This document shows, in pieces, positions 17,688 to 26,658 of a DNA stretch of 64,000 nucleotides; the stretch's first letter is position 1, and the number at the start of each line of letters is the position of its first letter. The position numbers were made by a program, and so were the translations under genes. Source of the stretch: Gammaproteobacteria bacterium Milos-ODIII6. Lineage in GTDB: Bacteria > Pseudomonadota > Gammaproteobacteria > Chromatiales > Chromatiaceae. The notes below the pieces were generated by a model that did not search any database, was not told where the DNA came from, and saw only the letters and a list, made by a program, of their open reading frames with translations. The DNA is taken from NCBI GenBank assembly GCA_029228645.1, contig JAPTHR010000004.1, positions 186,001 through 250,000 on the forward strand. The letters run 5' to 3'.

Positions 17688-20600
17688 TCAGTTGATCTTC
17701 AACCTGCCTGGGGGGGACGTCTCGGCAACATGCTGCCGCACCCGGTTGCGGCCATCGGCCTTGGCCCTGTAGAGCGCCTCGTCCGCGCGAGCGATCAGAT
17801 CCTCAGTCGAAACTGCTTCACCGGAGTCCAAGGTCGTGACGCCGATACTCAGGGTCACGCGAGCGTCGATGTCGGCAGCGACATGTGGAATCTTCCGCGC
17901 CCACACCGACTGGCGAAGACGCTCGGCAAGCTCGGCGGCATCGGCAGCGCCGGTCGCCGGAAGAACGATGGCAAACTCCTCCCCGCCATAGCGCGCCACC
18001 AGGTCGCCCGCGCGCTGGAACATCGACCGGATGACCGCGGCAACCTGTTGCAGGCACTCGTCTCCCTGGATATGCCCATAGTGGTCGTTGTACGACTTGA
18101 AATGGTCGATATCGCAGAGCATCAACGTGAGAGGCGCATCCTGCAGGCGCCCGGCATGGCGGATCTCGCGTTCCATCGTCTCGTCGAAATAACGGCGATT
18201 GGCAAGGCCGGTCAGGGCATCGGTTCGCGCCTGCTCGGTCAGCTTTTCATTGGCGCGCTGAAGCTCCTCTCGCGCATGTTGCAGTTCCAACTCGTGTTGT
18301 TTACGTTCGGTAATATCGCGAAGCACACCGACATAAAGGGTTTCACCGCCCGCGCTCAATTCGGTCACGCTGGCCTCCAAGGGAAACAGCGACCCATCGC
18401 TCCGCCTGCCCTCGAGCTCACTGCCTTTACCGATAATCCTGGCCGAGCCGGTGTCCTGATAGTTCCGGATGTACTGATCATGACCACTGCGATGCGGCTC
18501 GGGCATCAGCATGGTCACATTTTGTCCGATGATCTGTTCCGGTTCGTAACCGAACATTTCCGAGGTCGGCGGGTTTATCGATTGCACCACACCGCGCTGA
18601 TCGATGGTGACAATACTTTCGAGCACATTGTCGAGCACTGCCCGCATCCGCTCTTCACTGTCCATGATCCGGTTTTCGGCAACAACCCGTTGCCGTTCAT
18701 TCTGGTATTCCACGATCAGATTGGCGCAGGTCGCACTGAACGGCTGGAGTGACTCGACCATACCCGCATCGTAGCCGGCCTCGCGGTTGGCGATGCCTGC
18801 AAGACCAACCATCAAGCGGCCCGCATACAGGGGGATTGCCAGAAATGAGGTAAGCGGCGGATGCCCCGGCGGCAACCCACCCCCCCGGGGGTCGTTGGCC
18901 GGGTCGTTGGCAATGACCGGCTCACCTGTCTGGAGCGCCGCACCGAACAGGGTATCCAGGTTGGTGAACTCCATTCCCTTGGGCGCATGTTCGGCATAAA
19001 AGGCCCGCGTCTCTTCGTTCCAGGCGATATTCGTGATCGCATGCGTCTTCAGATAGGGCGTGCCATCCGTTTTATGCAATACCTCGCCAATGAAGCCGAA
19101 TGCACTGTCCGCCAGCTCGAGCAGACCCTGGAGCATCGCTTCGAACGTAGCACGTGCATCGGTGTTGAGGATGAAGGCCTGCTGCGCCTCGCTGATGAGA
19201 TTGATCTGGCGGCTGTTCCAGGCCAGGTCGGCCTCGATCCTTTTCCGTTCCGAGATATCGCGCACGACCGCAACGAAACGTGCCGGTTCGTGCTCCGGCG
19301 CCACGTACTGCAGCAGGATCTCCACCGGCATCCGCGAGCCGTCCTTGCGCTCATGCACCGTTTCGAAGGTGCGGGCCGTCTCGCGATGCGCCAGGAACGG
19401 CGCGATCAAGGAGCGGAACTTCGGCTCGTCGAAATCCGGCTTGATATCGAAGGGCCGCATCTGCAGCAATTCTTCGCGCGAATAGCCGACCTGCTCAACG
19501 GCCCCCTCGTTGACATACGAGAACCGCAGCTCCGTATCGTCGAACATGAAAACGCAGTCGCGGATCTCGTCCAGGGTCCTCTGAAAACGCAGCAGATCGG
19601 CTTCGATACGCGCACGCTCGGAAATCTCATTGCGCAAGCGGTTATTGGATTGCTCCAGGCTGGCCGTCCTGTCCGCGACCCGTTGCTCGAGCGCGCTGTT
19701 GGCCCGATCCAGCGACCGCTCCGCTTCCAGACGTTGTGCCAGTTGCTGTTCGAGATCGCGGGTGCGCTGCCGGACCTGGGACTTGAGTACGCCGTTCCAG
19801 GCCAACATCAGCAGCAACACACTGAGTATTCCGCCGATCATCAGGATCGTGGTCCGGTTGAACCAGGTTCCCTCGGCCTCGACCGCGATCCAGCGCTGCA
19901 ATATTGCCTGGTGTTCTTCCGGGGTGACCGTGGCGAGCGTCTTTTCCAGGATACTTTTGAGCAGCGGCCAGTCCTTTCTGGTCGCAAAGGCATAACGCCC
20001 GAAATAGCCGGTTTCACCCGCCACACGCAGATTGGTGATGCCCTCGCGCTGGATGTACCAGCTCGCGATCGCGAGGTTGGCCACCATCGCATCGATCGAC
20101 CCAAACGAGGTCTCTTTCAACCCCGTCTTCAGGTCCGGCACCTTGACCAGATCGATGTCTGGGAAGTCATTCAGCAGCAGATCCTGCCACACGTATCCGG
20201 AGACCACGCCAACGCGCAGGTCACGAAGGTCCTCCAGTGACAGCTTCCCTTGCACCTCCTTACGTACCAGGATCGCGCCGGGCAATTCGATGTGCGGACG
20301 GGTGAAATGCATGTATTCGGCCCGCTGCGGCGTCTTTGCAGCCGCACCGAACATGTCGATTTCGCGCCGGCGGGCCTTCTCAAGAACCTCATCCCAACTG
20401 GCGAGATTCACGATCTTGAGCTGGATCCCGAGGCGGCGCTCGACCAGCGCCGCATAGTCGGCGGCAATCCCCTGGTAATTGCCATCGTCATCGATAAACT
20501 CGATCGGCGGGAAGTCCGGATCCGGGGCGAGGCGGATCTCGGGGTGATCGGCCAGCCAGGCGCGCTCCTCGGCCGTGAGCGCCACTGCCGGCTGCGAGGA

Positions 20601-20702
20601 CGAGGCCGCCAGAACAACGCCCCCCGTGCCGGGCAGGCAAAAGACAAAACACACCATCCAAATCCAATTGGTGAATGTGACCCTGAACCCGATTTTTGCC
20701 AT
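17688..20702 (-). CDS. Diguanylate cyclase with periplasmic SBP_bac_3, PAS, GAF and PAS domains
   Basis: The 1004-residue protein (ATG at 20702) begins with a signal/anchor sequence. A periplasmic solute-binding domain of the amino-acid type follows (about residues 45-270), containing RLAPDPDFPPIEFID and GVVSGYVWQDLL. Next come a membrane helix (about 280-302), a coiled coil, a PAS domain (about 370-480), a GAF domain (about 505-660), a second PAS domain (about 685-790) and a C-terminal GGDEF domain. The active site reads GGEEF at about 906-910, and RAGD five residues before it matches the inhibitory c-di-GMP site. It should make c-di-GMP in response to a small periplasmic ligand plus a cytosolic signal. 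A longer start at 20777 is possible. No partner gene is adjacent; modABC is divergent. Confidence 0.88.
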   Translation of the reverse strand: MAKIGFRVTFTNWIWMVCFVFCLPGTGGVVLAASSSQPAVALTAEERAWLADHPEIRLAPDPDFPPIEFIDDDGNYQGIAADYAALVERRLGIQLKIVNLASWDEVLEKARRREIDMFGAAAKTPQRAEYMHFTRPHIELPGAILVRKEVQGKLSLEDLRDLRVGVVSGYVWQDLLLNDFPDIDLVKVPDLKTGLKETSFGSIDAMVANLAIASWYIQREGITNLRVAGETGYFGRYAFATRKDWPLLKSILEKTLATVTPEEHQAILQRWIAVEAEGTWFNRTTILMIGGILSVLLLMLAWNGVLKSQVRQRTRDLEQQLAQRLEAERSLDRANSALEQRVADRTASLEQSNNRLRNEISERARIEADLLRFQRTLDEIRDCVFMFDDTELRFSYVNEGAVEQVGYSREELLQMRPFDIKPDFDEPKFRSLIAPFLAHRETARTFETVHERKDGSRMPVEILLQYVAPEHEPARFVAVVRDISERKRIEADLAWNSRQINLISEAQQAFILNTDARATFEAMLQGLLELADSAFGFIGEVLHKTDGTPYLKTHAITNIAWNEETRAFYAEHAPKGMEFTNLDTLFGAALQTGEPVIANDPANDPRGGGLPPGHPPLTSFLAIPLYAGRLMVGLAGIANREAGYDAGMVESLQPFSATCANLIVEYQNERQRVVAENRIMDSEERMRAVLDNVLESIVTIDQRGVVQSINPPTSEMFGYEPEQIIGQNVTMLMPEPHRSGHDQYIRNYQDTGSARIIGKGSELEGRRSDGSLFPLEASVTELSAGGETLYVGVLRDITERKQHELELQHAREELQRANEKLTEQARTDALTGLANRRYFDETMEREIRHAGRLQDAPLTLMLCDIDHFKSYNDHYGHIQGDECLQQVAAVIRSMFQRAGDLVARYGGEEFAIVLPATGAADAAELAERLRQSVWARKIPHVAADIDARVTLSIGVTTLDSGEAVSTEDLIARADEALYRAKADGRNRVRQHVAETSPPGRLKIN

Positions 20703-21001
20703 TTTGAGGATTGCCTTCCCAGTACATGCACTGGCCAGCTCGGCGCTGACACCGACAACGTCCCTGGACGCTGTCACCTCTGTTAACGGCAGGCGCTTCT
20801 GGGAATTTAGGAACTAACGACTCTCCGACGGAGGCCGCTGCCGGCAGGGCGCAGGCGTTTGAAAGAGCAGATATCCGGTCGCCTCGCTACGATCCACCCC
20901 TGCGGACAGGCCTGTGCCGTGATTGCAGCCGGGAGAGCGTCAGGAACCGAATATTGGTAACCTGGCCAGTGGCCACCGTTAACATCATTAATCGATAGCC
21001 C
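20703..21001. other. Divergent intergenic region, GGDEF gene / modA
   Basis: About 299 bases separate the two divergent genes and must contain both promoters. The stretch at about 20974-20992 (CGTTAACATCATTAATCG) is a loose dyad that vaguely recalls a ModE operator, but the match to the known E. coli site is too weak to call. No coding sequence is supported. Confidence 0.4.
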
Positions 21002-21754
21002 GTGCCGTTGATCCTGTCACCTCGCTATCTGCTCGCTGTCCTGCTGCTTTCGCTTGCCGCCAACCTGCCGGCGGGAGAGATTCGCGTGGCCGTGGCAAGC
21101 AATTTCGTGGCGGCGATGCGCGATCTTGCCGCGGCATTCGAGCGCAGCAACGGGCAGCGGGTCATCCTGGCGACCGGTTCGACCGGCAAGCACTACGCCC
21201 AGATCCGGAGCGGCGCGCCCTTTGACCTGTTTTTCGCCGCGGACGGTCAACGGCCCGCGCTGCTGGAGCGGGAGGGCATCGCCGCGCCGGGCAGTCGCTT
21301 CACCTATGCGCTCGGTCGCCTGGTGTTATGGAGTCCTCGCGCAGGGCTGGTGGACGACGCGGGACAGGTATTGGCACAGGCCAGCTTCCAGCGGATTGCA
21401 CTGGCCAACCCCCGACTCGCTCCTTATGGCCGCGCGGCCGAACAGGTACTGCGCAGGCTCGGCCAATGGGACAGGCTGCGAGCGCGCATGGTGCAGGGCG
21501 GGAATGTCGCCCAGGCTTTCCAGTTCGTGTTCAGTGGCAATGCCGAGCTGGGATTCGTCGCCCTCTCCCAGATCCAACGGCCGGACCGCGCTACGGAGGG
21601 CTCGGCATGGCTGCCGACACAGGCACTTTATGATCCAATCGAACAGCAGGCGGTACTGCTCAAAGATGGACCGACGGCACGCGCCTTCATGAATTTCACG
21701 CGCAGCCCCGAGGCACGGGAGATCATCCGGAAACACGGGTACAAACTGCCATGA
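21002..21754 (+). CDS. modA: Molybdate ABC transporter substrate-binding protein
   Basis: ModA captures molybdate (or tungstate) in the periplasm. The 250-residue protein has a signal peptide (about residues 1-24, LLAVLLLSLAANLPAG) and then family motifs: VAVASNFVAAMRDLAAAF, the oxyanion-site SGAPFDLFFAAD, and ALANPRLAPYGRAA-type sequence. The start is GTG at 21002; it gives a normal signal peptide although no strong ribosome site is visible. Its stop overlaps the ATG of modB by four bases, and modC overlaps modB in the same way, so the three genes form one coupled operon. Confidence 0.92.
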   Translation: MPLILSPRYLLAVLLLSLAANLPAGEIRVAVASNFVAAMRDLAAAFERSNGQRVILATGSTGKHYAQIRSGAPFDLFFAADGQRPALLEREGIAAPGSRFTYALGRLVLWSPRAGLVDDAGQVLAQASFQRIALANPRLAPYGRAAEQVLRRLGQWDRLRARMVQGGNVAQAFQFVFSGNAELGFVALSQIQRPDRATEGSAWLPTQALYDPIEQQAVLLKDGPTARAFMNFTRSPEAREIIRKHGYKLP

Positions 21755-22434
21755 CACCGCTGGAAAACGACCTTACGGCGCTGTTCATCACACTAAAACT
21801 CGCCGCCCTGACCACGCTCGTGCTGCTCCTGGTCGGCACACCGATCGCATGGTGGCTGGCGCGCACGCGCTGGCGTTTCCGCTTCCTGATCGAGGCAATG
21901 GTCGCCCTGCCACTGGTGCTGCCACCGACCGTGATCGGCTTCTACCTGCTGCTGATGCTCGGGCCGGAAGGCCCGCTGGGCATGCTGATGCAGGCCCTCG
22001 GCGGCCAGTCGCTGGCCTTTACCTTCAGCGGCCTGGTGATCGGCTCGGTGTTCTACTCCATGCCCTTCGTGGTGCAGCCCCTGCAGGGCGCCTTCGCGGC
22101 GATCGGCGCGCGCCCGCTCGAGGTTGCCGCCACCCTGCGCGCCTCCCCGCTGGATCGCTTCCTCACGGTGGCGCTGCCACTGGCGCGCAACGGTTTTCTC
22201 ACCGCGGCCGTGCTGGGTTTCGCGCACACCCTGGGAGAGTTTGGCGTGGTCCTGATGATCGGCGGCAATATTCCGGGCAGCACCCAGGTGATCTCGATCG
22301 CCATTTACGACCATGTCGAGTCGCTCGAGTACGTCCGTGCGCACTGGATCTCCGCGGGACTGCTGCTGCTCTCCTTCGCCCTGCTGATGCTGGTGTACGC
22401 GCTCAACCGGCGCTTCTCGCTGGTGCGCGCATGA
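21751..22434 (+). CDS. modB: Molybdate ABC transporter permease
   Basis: ModB forms the membrane channel. The 227-residue protein has five or six hydrophobic helices. It carries the ModB/CysT-type segment LPLVLPPTVIGFYLL and the cytoplasmic coupling loop, here RPLEVAATLRASPLDRF, in place of the EAA motif, followed by GFAHTLGEFGVVLMIGG. Length and motif order match the family. It overlaps modA upstream and modC downstream by four bases each. Confidence 0.95.
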   Translation: MTPLENDLTALFITLKLAALTTLVLLLVGTPIAWWLARTRWRFRFLIEAMVALPLVLPPTVIGFYLLLMLGPEGPLGMLMQALGGQSLAFTFSGLVIGSVFYSMPFVVQPLQGAFAAIGARPLEVAATLRASPLDRFLTVALPLARNGFLTAAVLGFAHTLGEFGVVLMIGGNIPGSTQVISIAIYDHVESLEYVRAHWISAGLLLLSFALLMLVYALNRRFSLVRA

Positions 22435-23498
22435 GTATCCAGGCAGACCTGCAGCTGAGGCGCGGGGAATTCGCCCTGGACGTGCACCTGGACGTCCTCG
22501 AGCGCGGCATCAGCGCCATCTTCGGACCCTCCGGGTGCGGCAAGACCACCCTGCTGCGGGCCATCGCCGGCCTCGAGCCGGCGGTGCGCGGGACCCTCAA
22601 GGTAAACGGCGAAACCTGGCAGGACGCGGATCATTTCGTGGCGCCACATCGGCGCCCCATCGGGTATGTCTTCCAGGAGCCCAGCCTGTTCGCCCACCTG
22701 GATGTGCGTGGCAACCTCGACTACGGTCTGCGGCGGCTTCGGGGCAAGGCGCGGCAGGATTCACTGCAGCAGGCGGTCGAACTCCTGGGCATCGGGCATC
22801 TGCTGGCGCGCCAGCCGCAGCAGCTTTCCGGCGGGGAACAACAGCGGGTCGCCATCGCGCGCGCTCTGGCGGTCAGTCCCGCACTGCTGCTGCTGGACGA
22901 ACCTCTGGCGGCGCTCGATCGCGAGCGCAAAAACGAGATCCTGCCGTACCTTGATTCACTGCAAAGGGAGCTGGGCCTCCCGATGCTCTACGTCAGTCAT
23001 TCGCGCGACGAGGTCGCCCGCCTCGCGGACCACCTGATCCTGATGGGCGATGGCCTTGTCCAGCACAGCGGTCCTGTTGCCGAGCTGTTTGCGCGCCTCG
23101 ACCTGGCCCTGGCGCAGGAACCGGACGCCGAGACGGTGATCGAAGCCGAGGTTGCCGGATACGACCCTGAATACCAGCTCAACTGGCTGGATTTTCCCGG
23201 TGGTCGCTTTATCGTTGCCGGCAAGCCCCTACCGAAAGGACGCCGGGTGCGCCTGCAGGTGATGGCGCGCGATATCAGCCTGACCCTCGAGCATCAGCGC
23301 ATGACCAGCATCCTGAATATCTTTCCGGCCACGGTCGAACAGATCGCGGCGACCGGCGTGGCGCAGGTCAACGTCCGCTTGCGGGTTGGCAACACTCCCC
23401 TGCTGGCGCGCGTCACGCGCAAATCGGCCGATGCGCTTGGCCTGCAGCCCGGCAAATCGGTTTACGCGCAGGTCAAGAGCGTCGCGCTGCTGGTGTAA
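22431..23498 (+). CDS. modC: Molybdate ABC transporter ATP-binding protein
   Basis: ModC powers molybdate uptake. With the ATG at 22431, inside the modB stop, it has 355 residues. It contains the Walker [18 protein letters not shown]-loop [10 protein letters not shown], signature [15 protein letters not shown], Walker [13 protein letters not shown] and the switch histidine in VSHSRDE. The C-terminal portion (about residues 280-355, [15 protein letters not shown]) is a Mop/TOBE domain that can bind molybdate and restrain transport. No modE-like regulator is nearby. Confidence 0.95.
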   Translation: MSIQADLQLRRGEFALDVHLDVLERGISAIFGPSGCGKTTLLRAIAGLEPAVRGTLKVNGETWQDADHFVAPHRRPIGYVFQEPSLFAHLDVRGNLDYGLRRLRGKARQDSLQQAVELLGIGHLLARQPQQLSGGEQQRVAIARALAVSPALLLLDEPLAALDRERKNEILPYLDSLQRELGLPMLYVSHSRDEVARLADHLILMGDGLVQHSGPVAELFARLDLALAQEPDAETVIEAEVAGYDPEYQLNWLDFPGGRFIVAGKPLPKGRRVRLQVMARDISLTLEHQRMTSILNIFPATVEQIAATGVAQVNVRLRVGNTPLLARVTRKSADALGLQPGKSVYAQVKSVALLV

Positions 23499-23585
23499 AA
23501 AGACCGCCATCGGATGTCATCGAGAGGCCTGCGGCTGCGGGGATTGCTATAGTTCCAGATGATCAATGGCAAGAGGGCCAGGCAC

Positions 23586-23741
23586 ATGCTCGTACGACTT
23601 ATCGCTACCGCGGTCGTGTTCGGCCTCGGCTATTATCTCGGCCGCGAGATCGGTCGCACCGAATCCATCCGCGAGGAACTGGAACGCAGCAGACCCCCTG
23701 CGGAGCCACCGACCGACAAGAGCGACGACCCGGTTACCTGA
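23586..23741 (+). CDS. Small single-span membrane protein
   Basis: The 51-residue protein starts at ATG 23586, with GAGGG upstream. It has one N-terminal hydrophobic helix containing a GxxxG-like pattern (VVFGLGYYLGREIG) followed by a charged tail (ESIREELERSRPPAE). An upstream in-frame ATG at 23559 would add nine residues. I do not recognise a family. The ecsC-type gene begins 22 bases after it, so the pair may be co-expressed; YtxH-like small membrane proteins have a similar look, but that is only resemblance. Confidence 0.5.
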   Translation: MLVRLIATAVVFGLGYYLGREIGRTESIREELERSRPPAEPPTDKSDDPVT

Positions 23742-23762
23742 AACCGTTTTTGGATCACACAC

Positions 23763-24578
23763 ATGACCACCGCGAGCAACGTGGAAACCCCGGAAATGAC
23801 CGCCAATCTACCCTTCGCCATGGAGCCGCAGGACATCGAACTGCTGCGCGAAGCGCACTACCACCTGGAACACCCCAGCCTGGCCGCACGCCTGTCGAGT
23901 GTGGTCGGCACCCCGATCGATATTGCCATGCAGCTGCTGCCCAAGCGCTGGTACAACGGCCTGCACAGTGCGACCGAGGCTGCCATTCACAAGGCGCTGA
24001 GCGCGGCGGTCTCCTCGATGCGCCGCGACCACGAAGTCAATGCGCACGAAGGCCTGTATCGCGCGCTGGCCGCCGGCACCGGTGCGGTAGGAGGATTCTT
24101 TGGTTTCGCCGGCCTCGCGGTCGAGTTGCCGATCACCACCACGCTGATGCTGCGCACCATCGCGGAGATCGCGCGCGACGAGGGCGAGGACATCCACACC
24201 CCCGAGTCCCAGCGCGCCTGCGTCGAGGTGTTCGCCTTTGGTGGCCGCACCGAAATGGATGATGCAGCGGAAACCGGCTACTACGGCGTGCGCCTGGCCC
24301 TCGCGGCCTATATCGGCAATCAAGCCCTCGCCGCAGGCGAGACGGTCGCGATCACCGCCCGCCTGGTGCATGCGGTGGCCCATCGCCTCGGCATGCCACT
24401 ATCACAGCGTGCCGCGGCCAACCTGGTGCCGGCGGTCGGCGCGCTCAGCGCCGCCGCGGTCAACACCATTTTCATGCAGCACTTCCAGTCCATGGCCAGG
24501 GGTCACTTCCAGGTACGCCACCTGGAACGCAAGTACGGCCCGGAGATCGTCAAGGGCAATTACGAGAGCTTTGCCTGA
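23763..24578 (+). CDS. EcsC family protein
   Basis: The 271-residue protein has the features of the EcsC family. It contains a long N-terminal helical region (EDIELLREAHYHLEHPS-type sequence), a glycine-rich hydrophobic pair (AAGTGAVGGFFGFAGLAVELPITTT split across about 100-130), LMLRTIAEIARDEGEDI and the C-terminal QRAAANLVPAVGALSAAAVN. EcsC was named in Bacillus from the ecsABC operon; in proteobacteria it is usually solitary and its role is unclear. It is convergent with hslO, 20 bases away. Confidence 0.85.
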   Translation: MTTASNVETPEMTANLPFAMEPQDIELLREAHYHLEHPSLAARLSSVVGTPIDIAMQLLPKRWYNGLHSATEAAIHKALSAAVSSMRRDHEVNAHEGLYRALAAGTGAVGGFFGFAGLAVELPITTTLMLRTIAEIARDEGEDIHTPESQRACVEVFAFGGRTEMDDAAETGYYGVRLALAAYIGNQALAAGETVAITARLVHAVAHRLGMPLSQRAAANLVPAVGALSAAAVNTIFMQHFQSMARGHFQVRHLERKYGPEIVKGNYESFA

Positions 24579-24598
24579 AACCGAGTGGGGCGCCTGCT

Positions 24599-25477
24599 TC
24601 ATTGCACCCGGTCCGGCGCATCGCCACTGGCTGGCAGGAACAGCGCTGCCGCATCCACCGCGTCAAAGCGATAACGCGCGTTGCAGAACTCGCAGTTGAC
24701 CTCGATGCTGCCCATTTCGTCCAGAATCTGGGCGACCTCGCCCTCGCCGATCGCGACCAGGGCCTGGCCGACGCGCTCGCGCGAGCAGCCACAACGGAAC
24801 GACAGCGGCTGGGGATCGTACAGGCGCACCTGTTCCTCGTGGAACAGGCGGTACAGAAGCTCCTCCACGTCCAGCGACAACAGTTCCGCCCGGGTGATGG
24901 TATCCGCGAGCGTCTCCACCCGGGTCCAGTCCTCGCGCTCCCCGGCTTCCCCCGGAAGCCGTTGCAGCAACAGCCCGGTCGCCACCTGCTCGTCTGCCGC
25001 CAGCCACAGGCGGGTTGGCAACTGCTCTGATTGCCGGAAGTAGTATTCCACCGCACCCGCCACATCGCCGCCCTCGAGCGGCACGATGCCCTGGTACCGC
25101 TCACCATCCGGGGACTCGGCGGTCAGCACCAAGCGCGCATGCCCCAGCAGCGCAGCCGAGTCGTCCCGGGGTGGCGTCTCGGGGTCGTTGAAACTCGCCA
25201 TGCCGCGCAGCGTGCCGCGATCGGTCGCCTGCGCGACCAGCGAACGGATCAGGCCATCCCCCTGCAGCTGCATCACCAGGGAACCCTGGAACTTGATGGT
25301 GGCCGAGAGCAGTGAGACGGCCGCCAGGGCCCCGCCCAGCGGCGCCTGCACCCAGGTCGGGTAAGCATGCTTCTCACGCACCGCCTGCCAACTCGCGGCC
25401 AGACGCACGAACTCTCCGCGCACCCCGAGATCCTGAAAAACGAAGCGGTACAGGTAGTCGTTATCCTTGTCACCCAT
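24599..25477 (-). CDS. hslO: Redox-regulated chaperone Hsp33
   Basis: Hsp33 is a cytosolic holdase switched on by oxidation and unfolding. The 292-residue protein starts MGDKDNDYLYRFVFQD and ends with the zinc switch CGC near residue 235 and CEFC about 30 residues later, the CxC...CxxC arrangement of the family. Other conserved blocks are GALAAVSLLSATIKFQG and YFRQSEQLPT. The ATG at 25477 is chosen because the longer frame adds a family-foreign extension. The start is separated by only 27 bases from the divergent gene at 25505. Confidence 0.96.
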   Translation of the reverse strand: MGDKDNDYLYRFVFQDLGVRGEFVRLAASWQAVREKHAYPTWVQAPLGGALAAVSLLSATIKFQGSLVMQLQGDGLIRSLVAQATDRGTLRGMASFNDPETPPRDDSAALLGHARLVLTAESPDGERYQGIVPLEGGDVAGAVEYYFRQSEQLPTRLWLAADEQVATGLLLQRLPGEAGEREDWTRVETLADTITRAELLSLDVEELLYRLFHEEQVRLYDPQPLSFRCGCSRERVGQALVAIGEGEVAQILDEMGSIEVNCEFCNARYRFDAVDAAALFLPASGDAPDRVQ

Positions 25478-25504
25478 GCAGACTGGCCTTGCTATGCTGA
25501 ACCC

Positions 25505-25864
25505 ATGAAAAGCACGATGCCCCAAACACTGCGGATGCCTCAGGCCCTGGCAGCCTGGGGAACGGACGCATTCAATGACACCGTAAAACGTGAACTGGCC
25601 GCGATTGACCACGAACTGTTGCCATTGCAGCAGCTACTGCGATACGGCAGCAACGTGGCCGATCAGCCGACCTTCATGATACTGGGCAGCAGCGCGGATA
25701 GCGAAGCGATACATATTCGTACCGGGGTGTTCTTCCGCTCGGTGCTAGCCGGATGCAGTTGCAGCGACGACCCCACGCCGACCGACACCCACGAGGAATA
25801 CGGTGAGCTCGAGGTACAGGTCGATCGCGGCACCGGCGTCGCCCGCATGAGGCCGGCCGAATGA
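25505..25864 (+). CDS. Hypothetical protein with a GCSCSDDP motif
   Basis: The 119-residue protein has no signal peptide or membrane helix. The N-terminal half is mildly basic and helical (DTVKRELAAIDHELLPLQQL). The C-terminal half contains GVFFRSVLAGCSCSDDPTP followed by an acidic beta-like segment (EEYGELEVQVDR). The closely paired cysteines next to aspartates could bind a metal, but that is inference. It is divergent from hslO and overlaps the HAD gene by four bases (ATGA), which argues that it is a real, co-translated gene. I do not recognise the family. Confidence 0.7.
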   Translation: MKSTMPQTLRMPQALAAWGTDAFNDTVKRELAAIDHELLPLQQLLRYGSNVADQPTFMILGSSADSEAIHIRTGVFFRSVLAGCSCSDDPTPTDTHEEYGELEVQVDRGTGVARMRPAE

Positions 25865-26655
25865 AGAGCAGGACGGGCTCAGGCATGCCACCCAAGGGTC
25901 TGCTGCTCGATCTCGACGGGGTCTTTTATGTCGGCGGAAAGACGATCCCCGGCGCCGTGGAGTGCGTGCGTTTCCTGCACGAGCACGACATTCCGCACCT
26001 GTACCTGACCAACACCACCACGCGCAGCCTCGCCGACCTGGAGAAGAAACTGTCCGGGCTGGGACTGGCAATTCCCGCGGACCGGATACTGAGTGCGCCG
26101 CTCGCCGCGGCCCGTTACCTCGAGGCGCGCGGCATCACGCGCTGCCAATTGCTGCTGCGGGACCGGGTCAAGGCTGATTTCGCGAATGTGCATGAAGACG
26201 AGCAGCACCCCGAGGCGGTGGTCATCGGCGACATCGGCAATGCCTGGTCATACGAACTGCTCAACCGGGCCTTCCGCCACCTGGTCGACGGGGCCATGCT
26301 GATCGCCCTGCACCACAACCGCTACTGGCAGGCGGAAGACGGACTGCGACTGGACATCGGCGCCTTCGTGGCCGCCCTGGAATACGCGGCGAATACCGAA
26401 GCAGTCATCATGGGCAAGCCCTCCGCGGCGTTTTTCGCCACCGCGCTCGACGGCATCGGTCTGCCTGCCGGCGAGGTCGCCATGGTCGGCGATGACATCG
26501 AATCCGACATCGGCGGGGCGCAAGCCGTGGGCATCCACGGCATCCTGGTGCGGACCGGCAAGTACCGCGCCGAGCTGGCGCGCCGCACCGGGGTGCAGCC
26601 CGACAATGAAATCGAATCGATCGCGGACCTGCCGGAGCTGTTTGCCGGTCCTTAG
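25861..26655 (+). CDS. HAD-superfamily IIA hydrolase (LHPP/NagD-like)
   Basis: The 264-residue protein has the HAD motifs in order: GLLLDLDGVFYVGG (nucleophile and acid), LTNTTTRS, a lysine in IMGKPSAAFF, and AMVGDDIESDIGGAQAVG. The type IIA cap and the MGKP/GDDIESD combination resemble the TIGR01458 group that includes animal phospholysine phosphohistidine inorganic pyrophosphate phosphatase (LHPP). The natural substrate cannot be told from sequence. It overlaps the CxC hypothetical gene upstream and converges on the dienelactone-hydrolase-like gene three bases downstream. Confidence 0.88.
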   Translation: MKSRTGSGMPPKGLLLDLDGVFYVGGKTIPGAVECVRFLHEHDIPHLYLTNTTTRSLADLEKKLSGLGLAIPADRILSAPLAAARYLEARGITRCQLLLRDRVKADFANVHEDEQHPEAVVIGDIGNAWSYELLNRAFRHLVDGAMLIALHHNRYWQAEDGLRLDIGAFVAALEYAANTEAVIMGKPSAAFFATALDGIGLPAGEVAMVGDDIESDIGGAQAVGIHGILVRTGKYRAELARRTGVQPDNEIESIADLPELFAGP

Positions 26656-26658
26656 GCC

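Noticed and set aside
20970-21001. ModE operator before modA
   Set aside because: The CGTTA...TAATCG dyad is a weak match to the E. coli site and no modE-like gene is visible in the window.
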